DNA from: Aquibium microcysteis
Lineage (GTDB): Bacteria > Pseudomonadota > Alphaproteobacteria > Rhizobiales > Rhizobiaceae
DNA: 64,000 nt
Assembly (NCBI RefSeq): GCF_014495845.1
Contig: NZ_CP061080.1
Location: forward strand, 4,702,001-4,766,000
Reading direction: 5' to 3'
Shown: piece after piece, positions 39,674-48,839 of the stretch
Layout: each line of letters opens with the position of its first letter
How positions within the stretch are numbered: the stretch's first letter is position 1
Position numbers and translations under genes: made by a program
The notes under the pieces: model-generated
What the model was told of the DNA's origin: nothing
The model's input: only the letters and a program-made list of their open reading frames with translations
Databases searched by the model: none

Positions 39674-40645
39674 CTAGTCATGGTCGGTCCGGCCGATATC
39701 GATGCTGTTCAGCCGCGCCACGACGGTGACGTGAGTGGTAGCCGCCGTCAGTCCGGCGACCAGCGCCAGGATGAACAGGACGCCGACATATCCCGTCGTG
39801 CCGATGACGAAGTTGCCGAAAAGCGCCGTCGCCTGATCGGCCTCCGGCGTCGCCATGTTGCGCGACGACCACCAGGCGAACATCACGAAGACGATGATGG
39901 CTGCGAGGCCTCCCGCGGCCGCCCCCTTGAGCCCGATCCAGAGGAAGTGGCGACGGAACTCGGCCGCGATGAACTGCGACTCCGCCCCCACGAAATGCAG
40001 CACTTCGATGACGGGCCCGTTGCCTGCCATGGCGCCGCGGGTAGCGAAGACGACCGTGAGAACGGTGGCAGAGAGCATCAGCACCAGAATGGCGATGCCG
40101 ATGAGCACCGTCGTGCGCGCCATCGAGACCAGACGGTCGACCCAGTTGCGGTGGTCGTCCAGGCTGACGTTCGGAATGGCCGCGCGCAGTGCCTGGCGCA
40201 TCGCTGCGAAATCCGGCGGCGCGTCCTCGTCGATGGTGACGATGACGAGCCGCGGTACGGGCAGTTCCGCGATGTCCAATCCCGCTCCGAGCCAGGGTTC
40301 GAGAAGTCTGGCCGTTGCGGCGCTGTCGACGATCGAGGCGGACCTCACCCCGCCGAAGCCGCTGGCAATCGCCTGAGCCTGCGTCAGCGCCGTATCCATG
40401 TCGAATCCGTCGTCGGGCTTGATCTGGATGGTCGCCTCGCGGGCGATCTGGGTCTGCCATACACTCGCCGTGTCGCGCACCAGCGTGACGGCGCCGAGGG
40501 TCAGGCAGGAAAGAAAGGTCATGATCGCGATCACGATGACCAGCGCGTGACCGGCCACGCTCCGCGGAGGAACGATGGATGTCGCGCGGCGCCAGGTCCT
40601 GGCGCTCGTCCCGTTGCGCGGGATGGCCGGCGGCGCGTCAGTCAT
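39674..40645 (-). CDS. ftsX: FtsX-like cell division permease
   Basis: FtsX pairs with FtsE as an ABC-type complex that activates septal peptidoglycan hydrolysis. Four transmembrane segments are visible: one after the N-terminal cytoplasmic tail (Ala-Leu-Val-Ile-Val-Ile-Ala-Ile-Met) and three in the C-terminal half around the FtsX/MacB-like core. The large periplasmic loop lies between the first two helices. The ATG at 40645 overlaps ftsE by 8 bases (ATGACTGA); an ATG at 40651 is an alternative. It has 323 residues. Confidence 0.9.
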   Translation of the reverse strand: MTDAPPAIPRNGTSARTWRRATSIVPPRSVAGHALVIVIAIMTFLSCLTLGAVTLVRDTASVWQTQIAREATIQIKPDDGFDMDTALTQAQAIASGFGGVRSASIVDSAATARLLEPWLGAGLDIAELPVPRLVIVTIDEDAPPDFAAMRQALRAAIPNVSLDDHRNWVDRLVSMARTTVLIGIAILVLMLSATVLTVVFATRGAMAGNGPVIEVLHFVGAESQFIAAEFRRHFLWIGLKGAAAGGLAAIIVFVMFAWWSSRNMATPEADQATALFGNFVIGTTGYVGVLFILALVAGLTAATTHVTVVARLNSIDIGRTDHD

Positions 40646-41297
40646 GGACATCGAGCCGGCCCTCCGCAAGCACCATCCGGCGAGCTTCCACTTGATCCAT
40701 CAGGTGGAGGTCGTGCGTGGCGATGACCACCGCGGTGCCGGATCGGTTCAGTTCGATGAAGAGCCGCAGGAGCCGGCGCGCGAGCGTCGGATCGACGTTG
40801 CCGGTCGGCTCGTCGGCAAGCAGTATTTCGGGCTGTTCGATCAGCGCCCGCGCGATGGCGGCCCGCTGCTTTTCTCCTCCCGACAGGACCGGCGGCAGAA
40901 CGTGCAGCCTGTCCCCGAGACCGACCCATTTCAGCAGTTCCACGACGTCGTTGCGGTAACTCGCCTCCTCGCGCCCGCGCACGCGCAGTGGAAGCGCGAC
41001 GTTCTCGTAGGTTGTCATATGGTCCAGAAGACGGAAATCCTGGAACACGATGCCGATCTTGCGCCGGATGAGCGGTAGTTCGGCTCGCAGGATTTTCGTC
41101 CGATCCTTCCCGAAAACGTTTATGAGACCTCTGGTCGGCGCCAGCGACAGGAACAGAAGTCGCAGCAGCGTCGTCTTGCCCGCCCCCGACGGTCCGCAGA
41201 GGAATTGGAAGGACCCTCGCGGAATCTGGAAGGATATGTCCCGCAATATCTCGGGCCCCATCCCATACCTCAAGCCGACGTTCTCGAACCGAATCAC
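40638..41297 (-). CDS. ftsE: Cell division ATP-binding protein FtsE
   Basis: FtsE is the ATPase of the FtsEX complex. It shows Walker A Gly-Pro-Ser-Gly-Ala-Gly-Lys-Thr-Thr, signature Leu-Ser-Gly-Gly-Glu-Lys-Gln-Arg and Walker B Ile-Leu-Leu-Ala-Asp-Glu-Pro. Homologues begin Met-Ile-Arg-Phe-Glu-Asn-Val, so the GTG at 41297 is preferred over an upstream in-frame TTG at 41327; this gives 219 residues, the usual length. The upstream region contains a full CtrA-type box, which would tie expression to the cell cycle. Confidence 0.93.
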   Translation of the reverse strand: MIRFENVGLRYGMGPEILRDISFQIPRGSFQFLCGPSGAGKTTLLRLLFLSLAPTRGLINVFGKDRTKILRAELPLIRRKIGIVFQDFRLLDHMTTYENVALPLRVRGREEASYRNDVVELLKWVGLGDRLHVLPPVLSGGEKQRAAIARALIEQPEILLADEPTGNVDPTLARRLLRLFIELNRSGTAVVIATHDLHLMDQVEARRMVLAEGRLDVHD

Positions 41298-41358
41298 TGT
41301 CTCTGGAGCCTTGATGGTTGGGACCAAGGGGGAACGTGGGACGTTCCTGCCGGGATGG

Positions 41359-41373
41359 TTAACGGCCGGTTAA
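41359..41373. promoter_or_regulatory. CtrA-type binding site TTAA-N7-TTAA between ftsE and the 41441 gene
   Basis: TTAA (41359-41362) and TTAA (41370-41373) are separated by exactly seven bases, matching the CtrA consensus, and are followed at 41420-41427 by a TTAACCAT half site. The location between divergent genes, one of them ftsE, fits cell-cycle control in alphaproteobacteria. Binding is inferred. Confidence 0.6.
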
Positions 41374-41440
41374 GGAATTGCATGCCGAAGCGGCAAGGCT
41401 GCCATCCGGCAGCGAAACATTAACCATTGGCGCGTAACCC

Positions 41441-42130
41441 ATGGAAGGGTTTCCACAAGGACCACCGGGCCCGATGTTCGACGTGCGATACCTCCGCCCG
41501 ATCTCGGGCGAAATCATGACGGATGATCGCATCCGGTCGTCCCGCCCGTCCCTCGCCGACGGGATCGATGAAATCGAGGACGCGGAGTTCGAAGTCCTTC
41601 ATCTGTCGGAAGTCATTCCTTCCCGCACGGATCATTTCGTGGAGCGCGAATGGGCCGAAAGCACCCGTCGGCCCGAAGGCATGGACATACTGAAGAGCCG
41701 GATCGGGGGGGCGCCCCTTCCACGCGAGCGGGCGGGGCCGCTGTTCTGGGTCTTCGGAGTGGTGCTGGCTGCCGCCTCGTTCTGGATATCGGGAGGACAT
41801 TCGTTATCGGGCACTCTGTTGGCGTTCCTGCCTGCGCCCGCCGAAAAGCCCATGCGCATCGCGAATCTCACGTCGGGCGTGGAGGAGCGGAATGGCCGGC
41901 GGCTCGTGGTCGTCGACGGCAGTGTCGAGAACACTGCTTCCTCCGCCGGAATTGCGCCGACGCTCGCCATCGAAGTTATGAGTGACGCAGGCCGTGTGAC
42001 CCGCTACACACTCGGCTCTGCGGGAGCACTCGTCGAACCGGGCGAGCACTACCGGTTCTCCAGTCGCGTGAACGCTCCCATGGGCGTGGTGGCAGGGGTG
42101 TCCGTCAAGATGGCCGAGAGGAACGATTGA
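41441..42130 (+). CDS. DUF3426-like single-pass membrane protein without zinc ribbon
   Basis: The protein has an acidic cytoplasmic N-terminal part, one transmembrane helix at about residues 100-118 (Leu-Phe-Trp-Val-Phe-Gly-Val-Val-Leu-Ala-Ala-Ala), and a C-terminal beta-rich domain resembling DUF3426 (Val-Val-Asp-Gly-Ser-Val-Glu-Asn and Leu-Val-Glu-Pro-Gly-Glu-His-Tyr-Arg-Phe-Ser). Relatives at this locus normally start with a CxxC zinc ribbon (MJ0042 type), which is absent here. The start is uncertain: ATG 41441 lacks a Shine-Dalgarno, while 41474 (AAGGA) and 41518 (GGGCGA) are alternatives. It overlaps hpt by one base. Confidence 0.72.
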   Translation: MEGFPQGPPGPMFDVRYLRPISGEIMTDDRIRSSRPSLADGIDEIEDAEFEVLHLSEVIPSRTDHFVEREWAESTRRPEGMDILKSRIGGAPLPRERAGPLFWVFGVVLAAASFWISGGHSLSGTLLAFLPAPAEKPMRIANLTSGVEERNGRRLVVVDGSVENTASSAGIAPTLAIEVMSDAGRVTRYTLGSAGALVEPGEHYRFSSRVNAPMGVVAGVSVKMAERND

Positions 42131-42672
42131 TGCCTGTGGTGCGCGGCAAGGAGATCGAGGTTCTGTTCAGCGCGTCGACGATTGCGAGACGCAATCTCGA
42201 ACTCGCGAAAGAAATCGCCTCGCGAGACTACAACGACCTGCTGGTGATCTCCATCCTGAAGGGCTCGTTCATTTTCGCAGCCGATCTGATACGCGCGATG
42301 CACGATGCCGGGGCGTCGCCGGAGGTCGAGTTCATCTTCATTTCGAGCTATGGCGCCGGCACGACGAGCGGCGAGGTCCGCGTTCTGCGCGACATCGACA
42401 ACGACGTCCGAGGTCGCGACATCCTGCTGATCGACGACATCCTGGAGTCCGGCAAGACGCTGAAGTTCACCCGCGAACTCATGCTCGGCCGCGGCGCGCG
42501 CAGCGTTTCCATCGCTGTCCTGCTCGACAAGCACAGCAAGCGCCAGACGGAGCTGACCGCCGATTATGTCGGCTTCGATTGCCCGGATTACTTCGTGGTG
42601 GGCTATGGTATGGATGTCGCACATGCCTTCCGCGAACTGCCCTTCGTGGGCGTGGTGAAGGGCGACGCCTGA
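42130..42672 (+). CDS. hpt: Hypoxanthine phosphoribosyltransferase
   Basis: Hpt salvages hypoxanthine (and guanine) to nucleotides using PRPP. The PRPP loop is Ile-Leu-Leu-Ile-Asp-Asp-Ile-Leu-Glu-Ser-Gly-Lys-Thr at about 97-109. The Ile-Leu-Lys-Gly-Ser-Phe-Ile-Phe motif near residue 41 and Cys-Pro-Asp-Tyr-Phe-Val-Val-Gly-Tyr-Gly near the C terminus are standard. It has 180 residues. The ATG shares one base with the preceding stop (TGATG), so it is translationally coupled. Confidence 0.95.
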   Translation: MPVVRGKEIEVLFSASTIARRNLELAKEIASRDYNDLLVISILKGSFIFAADLIRAMHDAGASPEVEFIFISSYGAGTTSGEVRVLRDIDNDVRGRDILLIDDILESGKTLKFTRELMLGRGARSVSIAVLLDKHSKRQTELTADYVGFDCPDYFVVGYGMDVAHAFRELPFVGVVKGDA

Positions 42673-42729
42673 CCCGTCCCGACGGCGAGGTGGCGGCGGA
42701 TGTACAACCCCAGCGTGGAACACCACGGG

Positions 42730-43092
42730 ATGAGCAAGATCCTGATCGTCGAGGACGACGAACCCGTTCGGACCCTGGCGGTTCGCGCGCTCCAGCGTGA
42801 CGGACACGTGGTCGACACCGCCGAGGACGGTGAGGCAGGCCTCGACCGGATCCGCGGGTGCAACGGCGGCTACGATCTCGTCGTTTCCGATATCCGAATG
42901 CCGGCGATGGACGGTATCGAGATGGCGAAAGCTGCGGCCGCGCTGTTCCCTGGCCTGCGGATCATGCTGATGACGGGATATGCCGACATGCGCGAGCAGG
43001 CCGAGGAACTCAGAAGCATCATCCGTGAGGTTCTGCCGAAACCGTTCACGCTCGATCAGTTCCGCACCAAGGTTCGCCAGCACGCCGCCTGA
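42730..43092 (+). CDS. Single-domain response regulator, CpdR-like
   Basis: This receiver-only protein has acidic residues in Val-Glu-Asp-Asp-Glu-Pro, the phosphoacceptor Asp in Leu-Val-Val-Ser-Asp-Ile-Arg-Met-Pro, and the Lys in Leu-Pro-Lys-Pro-Phe. CpdR-type proteins relay CckA/ChpT phosphorylation to control ClpXP proteolysis of CtrA. At 120 residues it matches CpdR length. ATG 42730 is the family-like start (Met-Ser-Lys-Ile-Leu-Ile-Val); an ATG at 42700 would add ten residues. It lies near the CtrA-type box upstream of ftsE, but assignment to CpdR as opposed to another receiver is tentative. Confidence 0.85.
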   Translation: MSKILIVEDDEPVRTLAVRALQRDGHVVDTAEDGEAGLDRIRGCNGGYDLVVSDIRMPAMDGIEMAKAAAALFPGLRIMLMTGYADMREQAEELRSIIREVLPKPFTLDQFRTKVRQHAA

Positions 43093-43200
43093 TGGCTGGC
43101 CCAATACACGCCGGGCGCGGCGCTTGCCGACGCAGTCTATTCGTCCTAGACCGTTGCGCCGTCGGGACCAGGCGGATCCGACCCCGTCAGGAGGGTGGAC

Positions 43201-44505
43201 ATGACGAAGACCGACATCGCCAAGCGGGTCCACGATCATACCTGGAAACTGGACCCGATCATCCGGAGCCTTCTCGACACCGACTTCTACAAGCTCCTGA
43301 TGCTGCAGATGATCTGGGGGCTCTATCCGGACGTCGACGCGACCTTCTCGCTGATCAACCGCACGACGTCCGTTCGGCTTGCCGACGAGATCAGCGAGGG
43401 CGAACTGCGCGAGCAACTCGACCATGCGCGCACGCTCAAGATGTCGAAGAAGGAGATGATCTGGCTAGCCGGGAACACCTTCTACGGAAGCAGGCAGATC
43501 TTCCAGCCTGACTTCCTCTCCTGGCTCGCCGATTTTCAGTTGCCCGAGTACGAGCTCAGCCGCCATGACGGCCAGTACGAGCTGCGCTTTCACGGACGCT
43601 GGAAGGAGACCAGCATGTGGGAGATACCCGCTCTGGCCATCATCAACGAGCTGCGTTCGCGTTCTGCGATGAAGTCGCTCGGACCGTTCACCCTCGACGT
43701 GCTCTATGCCCGAGCCAAGGCGCGCATGTGGTCGAAGGTGGAGCGGCTGCGCAAGCTGCCTGACCTTCGCATCTCGGATTTCGGCACGCGGCGCCGCCAT
43801 TCCTTTCTCTGGCAGCGATGGTGCGTGGAGGCGCTGAAGGAGGGGATCGGCAACGCCTTGACGGGGACGAGCAACGTCAAGCTCGCGATGGATACCGATC
43901 TGGAGGCCCTGGGCACGAATGCGCACGAATTGCCGATGGTTCTTGCGGCCCTGGCCCAGGATGAGGAAGCCCTCGTTGCGGCGCCCTACAAGGTGCTGCA
44001 GGACTGGAACCGGTACTACGGCGGCAATCTGCTGATCGTTCTGCCCGATACGTTCGGGACGGCGTCCTTCTTGCGCCGTGCCCCCGACTGGGTCGCCGAC
44101 TGGACAGGGTTCCGCCCCGACAGCGCGCCGCCGATCGAGGGAGGGGAGAAGATCATCGACTGGTGGAAGGAACGAGGCCGCGACCCGAAGGAGAAACTTC
44201 TCATTTTTTCGGACGGGCTGGACGTCGATTCGATCGAACTCGCCTATCGTCACTTCCATGGCAGGGTCAGGATGACCTTCGGCTGGGGAACGAATCTCAC
44301 CAACGATTTCGAGGGTTGCTCTCCGATCGAGCGGGATGGCCTGAAGCCGATCTCGATCGTCTGCAAGGTCAGCGAAGCCAACGGCCGTCCCGCCGTCAAG
44401 CTCTCCGACAATCCCGAAAAGGCGACGGGGGATCCTCATGAGATTGCCCGCTACATCGGCATCTTCGGCAGCCAGGACCGGATCTCTAAACCTCTGCGGG
44501 TGTAG
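43201..44505 (+). CDS. pncB: Nicotinate phosphoribosyltransferase
   Basis: PncB makes nicotinate mononucleotide from nicotinate and PRPP in NAD salvage. The typical N terminus Leu-Asp-Thr-Asp-Phe-Tyr-Lys-Leu, the Phe-Gly-Thr-Arg-Arg-Arg motif and the C-terminal [10 protein letters not shown] identify it. AGGAGG at 43189-43194 places the start at ATG 43201 and not at the GTG six bases upstream, giving 434 residues. It is a single gene with a gap on both sides. Confidence 0.96.
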   Translation: MTKTDIAKRVHDHTWKLDPIIRSLLDTDFYKLLMLQMIWGLYPDVDATFSLINRTTSVRLADEISEGELREQLDHARTLKMSKKEMIWLAGNTFYGSRQIFQPDFLSWLADFQLPEYELSRHDGQYELRFHGRWKETSMWEIPALAIINELRSRSAMKSLGPFTLDVLYARAKARMWSKVERLRKLPDLRISDFGTRRRHSFLWQRWCVEALKEGIGNALTGTSNVKLAMDTDLEALGTNAHELPMVLAALAQDEEALVAAPYKVLQDWNRYYGGNLLIVLPDTFGTASFLRRAPDWVADWTGFRPDSAPPIEGGEKIIDWWKERGRDPKEKLLIFSDGLDVDSIELAYRHFHGRVRMTFGWGTNLTNDFEGCSPIERDGLKPISIVCKVSEANGRPAVKLSDNPEKATGDPHEIARYIGIFGSQDRISKPLRV

Positions 44506-44531
44506 GCCGAATGCTTCGCTCCCAGGCGGGT

Positions 44532-44546
44532 TTAACGGACAATTAG
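44532..44546 (+). promoter_or_regulatory. CtrA-like site TTAA-N7-TTAG upstream of the GGDEF gene
   Basis: TTAA (44532-44535) and TTAG (44543-44546) are spaced by seven bases, one mismatch from the CtrA consensus, and another TTAA follows at 44557. It lies about 145 bases before the diguanylate cyclase start. The single mismatch makes this a weak candidate. Confidence 0.3.
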
Positions 44547-44691
44547 TCCCGCCGGGTTAACGTGAACGGAAGCTGCGGGTCGGTGCCTTTGTCGGTACGC
44601 CCGCGAAGGGGCGGGAGTGGGGTCGGACCGCGGCGGCGTCGCCGGCGGTCCCGCAAACCGCATGGAATGTGGGAGCGGGCTGGGCAAAGAG

Positions 44692-45786
44692 ATGGTGGTT
44701 ACTGCGGCTCCCGCGGCGTCGTCAGCGCCAGGCTCCAAGAACGCGTCCGACATTGCAACGAAGATCGCACTCGCCATGCGCGCCATGGGCGTGATGGGGA
44801 CACCCCGCAACTATGAAATCTACTACGAGGTCTTTGCCGGATCCAATCAGGAGCTCAACGCGGAACTCGGCGCGCTGGGAAGCAGGCCCCGCCAGGAAGA
44901 CCTGGATCGCTTGAGCGTCAAGTACTTCATTCAGACCAGCAATCAGCTCTTCGTCGACAACGTCCGCGAACAGATCGCCAACAAGGTCGAGGAGGTGATG
45001 ATCCTGTTCGAGCGCGAGCGGATTCAGCTGGAACGTTACGGCTCCATCCTCAGCCAGAGCTCGGACGGGCTCAAGAAGCGCGAGATCGTCACCAAGGAGA
45101 TCCTGCAGCGGATCTCGGGCATCATGGCGTCTGCCACCGACTCGAAGATCGAGCAGGGCAAGCAGTTCGTCACGCATATGATCGACAAGTCGGCGGAACT
45201 CGAGGAGGTGAAATCCAAGCTCGAGGAATACAAGAAGCTCGCCGATACCGACCCGATGACGCAACTCTGCAACCGGCGCGCCTTCGATCGATCGATCGCC
45301 CATCTCTACGACGACCCGAAGAAGGTCATGTACGGCGCCCTGATTCTCGCCGACATCGATCGCTTCAAGCAGATCAACGATCGCTTCGGTCACCCTGTCG
45401 GGGACAAGATCATCCAGCATGTCGCCAGCATCATCCGCGCGACGGCTTCGGCGGATATGGTCGTGGCGCGAACCGGCGGCGAGGAGTTCGCCGTCATCAT
45501 ACACGGCATGAAGGAAGCAGCGGTCACCGACCTGGCCGAGACGATCCGCAAGGCCGTCGAGCGTCTCGTGCCGTTCAACGGCCATGCCGGTTCGCAGGCC
45601 GGCGCCGTGACGGTTTCGATCGGCGCCTGCATGGCGTCTCTCGCCGACAGTGCCGACGATCTCTACGCGAAGGCCGACCGCGCGCTCTACATGTCCAAGG
45701 CGAACGGTCGAAACCAGTCGACGCAGTTCTCTGCGTTGCCCGACCTCAAGAGTTCAAAGAACTGGCTGCTCTACAAGGGCGAATGA
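44692..45786 (+). CDS. GGDEF-domain diguanylate cyclase
   Basis: The C-terminal 170 residues form a GGDEF domain with Asp-Pro-Met-Thr-Gln-Leu-Cys-Asn-Arg-Arg-Ala-Phe, Ala-Asp-Ile-Asp-Arg-Phe-Lys and the active-site Arg-Thr-Gly-Gly-Glu-Glu-Phe (GGEEF). An inhibitory RxxD site is not obvious. The N-terminal 190 residues are cytoplasmic and largely helical and start with a Met-Gly-Thr-Pro-Arg-Asn-Tyr-Glu-Ile-Tyr-Tyr segment seen in other alphaproteobacterial cyclases. The likely start is ATG 44692, with alternatives at 44662 and 44617. It makes cyclic di-GMP; the input signal is unknown. Confidence 0.92.
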   Translation: MVVTAAPAASSAPGSKNASDIATKIALAMRAMGVMGTPRNYEIYYEVFAGSNQELNAELGALGSRPRQEDLDRLSVKYFIQTSNQLFVDNVREQIANKVEEVMILFERERIQLERYGSILSQSSDGLKKREIVTKEILQRISGIMASATDSKIEQGKQFVTHMIDKSAELEEVKSKLEEYKKLADTDPMTQLCNRRAFDRSIAHLYDDPKKVMYGALILADIDRFKQINDRFGHPVGDKIIQHVASIIRATASADMVVARTGGEEFAVIIHGMKEAAVTDLAETIRKAVERLVPFNGHAGSQAGAVTVSIGACMASLADSADDLYAKADRALYMSKANGRNQSTQFSALPDLKSSKNWLLYKGE

Positions 45787-45938
45787 CGCCGAGCAGCAGC
45801 GCGGCCCCAACCCCGTGCCGGTTCCGCGCAGCTGGGAAATGACGGTTGACGTGGGCGTTGGAAGTCATTCGGCCCCCCGGGCCGGTACCGCCCGCCGCAG
45901 GCCAAGCCGCTGCACCCGCGTAGGGGCCGGACGCGTGA

Positions 45939-46814
45939 TCAGCGGGTGGGGACGGGATGTTCGCCGCGATAGTCGTAGAAGCCGCGGCCGGTCTTGCGAC
46001 CCAACCAGCCGGCTTCGACATATTTCACCAGAAGTGGGCACGGCCGATACTTCGAGTCGGACAGCCCGTCATGCAGGACCTGCATGATCGACAGGCAGGT
46101 GTCGAGCCCGATGAAATCCGCGAGCTGCAGCGGACCCATCGGGTGGTTTGCGCCGAGTTTCATGGCGGTGTCGATCGCCTCCACCGAGCCGACCCCCTCG
46201 TAGAGCGTGTAGATCGCTTCGTTGATCATCGGCAGAAGGATGCGATTGACGATGAAGGCCGGGAAATCCTCCGCCACCGTCACCGTCTTCTCGAGGCTCG
46301 TCACGAACGCCTTCGCCGTCTCGAAAGTCGTGTCCTCGGTGGCAATCCCGCGCACCAGCTCGACGAGCTTCATCAGCGGCACCGGGTTCATGAAGTGAAT
46401 GCCGATGAAGCGTTCCGGCCTGTCGGTCTGGGCTGCCATACGCGTGATCGAAATCGATGACGTATTGGTGGCCAGCAGGGCTTCCGGGTTGAGCACCGGG
46501 CAGAGCTGGGCGAAGATCTTCCTCTTGATCGTCTCGTCTTCCGTCGCTGCCTCGATCACGAGATCGGCCGCGGCAAGATCCTCGATTTTCTCGGCGACGC
46601 CGATACGGCCGACCACGGCTGCGCGCTCCGCATCGGGCAGCTTTCCGGATGCCGTCTGCCGCGCGAGGTTTCCGTTGATCGTGGCAATGCCCTTCTCGAT
46701 CCTGTCGCGCGAGATGTCGTGCAGAAGGACATGATAACCGGCGAGCGCGGTGACATGGGCGATGCCGCTGCCCATCTGGCCCGCTCCGATGATTCCGACC
46801 GTTCGAATTGCCAT
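45939..46814 (-). CDS. 3-hydroxybutyryl-CoA dehydrogenase
   Basis: This NAD-dependent dehydrogenase acts on short 3-hydroxyacyl-CoA. The N-terminal Rossmann motif is [13 protein letters not shown]. The catalytic His lies in Gly-Ile-His-Phe-Met-Asn-Pro-Val-Pro. The C-terminal domain has [16 protein letters not shown]. ATG 46814 gives 291 residues. It follows etfB-etfA on the same strand after 111 bases. The etf-hbd order is common in Hyphomicrobiales and links the step to ETF-dependent acyl-CoA oxidation or PHB turnover. Confidence 0.94.
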   Translation of the reverse strand: MAIRTVGIIGAGQMGSGIAHVTALAGYHVLLHDISRDRIEKGIATINGNLARQTASGKLPDAERAAVVGRIGVAEKIEDLAAADLVIEAATEDETIKRKIFAQLCPVLNPEALLATNTSSISITRMAAQTDRPERFIGIHFMNPVPLMKLVELVRGIATEDTTFETAKAFVTSLEKTVTVAEDFPAFIVNRILLPMINEAIYTLYEGVGSVEAIDTAMKLGANHPMGPLQLADFIGLDTCLSIMQVLHDGLSDSKYRPCPLLVKYVEAGWLGRKTGRGFYDYRGEHPVPTR

Positions 46815-46925
46815 GTCAGATCCCCTGGATGACTTTGCCGATGCTGCGCCGTCGTCCAGACGCGACGAACGCCGCACTCGTGTCCCGAAGCGGCGTTCGC
46901 GATCTTATGCGCTGTCTAAGCGGCG

Positions 46926-47855
46926 TCAAAGGGCCTTTTCGAGTTCCGGCAGGATGGCGAAAAGGTCGCCGACGAGGCCGTAGTCGGCAACCTGGAAGAT
47001 CGGCGCCTCTTCGTCCTTGTTGATGGCGACGATGATCTTCGAGTCCTTCATGCCTGCGAGATGCTGGATGGCTCCCGAGATGCCGACCGCGATGTAGAGC
47101 TCGGGGGCGACGACCTTGCCGGTCTGTCCCACCTGCCAGTCGTTGGGCGCGTAGCCGGCATCGACAGCTGCCCGGCTGGCGCCGATCGCGGCGCCCAGCT
47201 TGTCGGCCACCGGCGTGATGACCTCCTGGAACTTCTCGGCGGAGCCCAGAGCCCGCCCGCCGGAGATGATGATCCGCGCGGAGGTCAGTTCCGGACGGTC
47301 GCTCGTCGCGATGCGGTTTTCGACGAAGGACGACAGCCCGGGGTTCGCGGCCGCCTGTATGCTCTCGATCGACGCCGAACCGCCCTCCCCGGCAACCGGG
47401 AAGGTGGCGGTGCGGATCGTGACGACCTTCCTTGGATCCGTCGCCTGCACCGTCTGGATGGCATTGCCGGCATAGATCGGACGCTTGAACGTATCGGCCG
47501 AAACGACCTCGATCACGTCGGACACCTGCATCACGTCGAGCAGGGCTGCGACGCGCGGCATGACGTTCTTGCCCATCGTGGTGGCCGGCGCGAGAATGGT
47601 GTCGTAGCCGTCGGCGATGCTGACGATCAGGGCGGCCAGCGGCTCGGCGAGGCGCTCTGCCAGCTCTTCGGACTCTGCAAGCAGTACCTTGCCGACGCCC
47701 TGCAGCCGCGCCGCGCCCTCGGCGGCGCCCTTCGCGCCGTTGCCCGCGATCAGCACGTGCACGTCGGTGCCGATCTTGAGGGCCGCGGAAAGCGCCTTGG
47801 CGGTCTGGTCGGATACGGTCGCGTTGTCGTGTTCTGCGACGAGAAGAATGGCCAT
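46926..47855 (-). CDS. etfA: Electron transfer flavoprotein subunit alpha
   Basis: EtfA holds the FAD of the heterodimeric ETF, which carries electrons from acyl-CoA dehydrogenases to the ETF-quinone oxidoreductase. The FAD-binding C terminus has [21 protein letters not shown] and Gly-Ile-Ser-Gly-Ala-Ile-Gln-His. At 309 residues it is full length. It follows etfB after 27 bases. Confidence 0.97.
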   Translation of the reverse strand: MAILLVAEHDNATVSDQTAKALSAALKIGTDVHVLIAGNGAKGAAEGAARLQGVGKVLLAESEELAERLAEPLAALIVSIADGYDTILAPATTMGKNVMPRVAALLDVMQVSDVIEVVSADTFKRPIYAGNAIQTVQATDPRKVVTIRTATFPVAGEGGSASIESIQAAANPGLSSFVENRIATSDRPELTSARIIISGGRALGSAEKFQEVITPVADKLGAAIGASRAAVDAGYAPNDWQVGQTGKVVAPELYIAVGISGAIQHLAGMKDSKIIVAINKDEEAPIFQVADYGLVGDLFAILPELEKAL

Positions 47856-47882
47856 GGTTCTATTCCTTTCCTGACGCTGCGA

Positions 47883-48632
47883 TCAAAGCACGCCGGCTTC
47901 GTTCTTGAGCTTCTGGACCAGCTCTTCGACCGTCTTCACCTTGACGCCCGCCTGGCGGCCGCCCGGCTCCTCGGTCTTCAGAACCTTCAGGCGCGGCTTG
48001 ACCTCCACGCCGTAATCGGCCGGGCTCTTCTCGTCGAGCGGCTTCTTCTTGGCCTTCATGATGTTGGGCAGCGAGGCGTATCGCGGCTGGTTCAGCCGCA
48101 GGTCCGTCGTCACGATGGCCGGCATCGTCAGGTCGAGGACCTGCAGTCCGCCGTCGATCTCGCGCGTGATACGAGCCGTTCCGCCATTGATCTCGAGCTT
48201 GGAAGCGAAGGTGCCCTGGCTCCAGCCGAGCAGGGCCGACAGCATCTGGCCGGTCTGGTTGGCATCGTCGTCGATGGCCTGCTTGCCGAGGATGACGAGT
48301 TCGGGACCCTCGGCCTCCACGACCCCCTTGAGCAGCTTCGCCACCGTCAGCGGCTCGACGATCTCGTCGACCTTGATCAGAATGCCGCGGTCGGCCCCCA
48401 TCGCCAGCGCCGTGCGGATCGTCTCCTGTGCCTGCTGCGGGCCGACCGACACCGCGATGATCTCGGTCGCCTTGCCCGCCTCCTTGAGACGGATCGCCTC
48501 TTCGACGGCGATCTCGTCGAACGGGTTCATCGACATCTTGACGTTCGCGAGCTCGACGCCCGAGCCATCCGACTTGACGCGGATCTTGACGTTGTAGTCG
48601 ACCACCCGCTTCACAGGGACGAGAACTTTCAT
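47883..48632 (-). CDS. etfB: Electron transfer flavoprotein subunit beta
   Basis: EtfB is the AMP-binding partner of EtfA. It begins [13 protein letters not shown], the family start, and carries the recognition-loop region [13 protein letters not shown] and the C-terminal Val-Glu-Glu-Leu-Val-Gln-Lys-Leu. It has 249 residues. It is the first gene of the etfB-etfA-hydroxybutyryl-CoA dehydrogenase unit, and a palindromic operator overlaps its promoter. Confidence 0.97.
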   Translation of the reverse strand: MKVLVPVKRVVDYNVKIRVKSDGSGVELANVKMSMNPFDEIAVEEAIRLKEAGKATEIIAVSVGPQQAQETIRTALAMGADRGILIKVDEIVEPLTVAKLLKGVVEAEGPELVILGKQAIDDDANQTGQMLSALLGWSQGTFASKLEINGGTARITREIDGGLQVLDLTMPAIVTTDLRLNQPRYASLPNIMKAKKKPLDEKSPADYGVEVKPRLKVLKTEEPGGRQAGVKVKTVEELVQKLKNEAGVL

Positions 48633-48760
48633 GGGCGCGGAACCTCTCCTTGGACTCGAATTGCGCGGCGTTTAACATCTGCCCGGCGGTCGCGGCTAGT
48701 CCCAGGCCGACATCATGCTTCGAAAAACGGCCGTGCGCGCCGCTGTCGGACGACCCGCGG

Positions 48761-48790
48761 ACCCTATTTTCGATTGACGTTTACGTCAAT
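48761..48790 (-). promoter_or_regulatory. etf promoter overlapped by an 18-bp palindromic operator
   Basis: ATTGACGTTTACGTCAAT at 48773-48790 is two perfect 8-bp half-sites with a 2-base centre. On the minus strand its TTGACG (48789-48784) serves as a -35 with TAGGGT (48766-48761) as -10, spaced 17 bases, facing etfB. The site resembles MerR-family LiuR-type operators reported on branched-chain and acyl-CoA catabolic genes in proteobacteria. The regulator gene is not in the window. Confidence 0.6.
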
Positions 48791-48839
48791 ATCGGGCGCC
48801 GGCTTGCGGCAGAAGGTAGCGCGCGTGCCGTCCTGCGCT

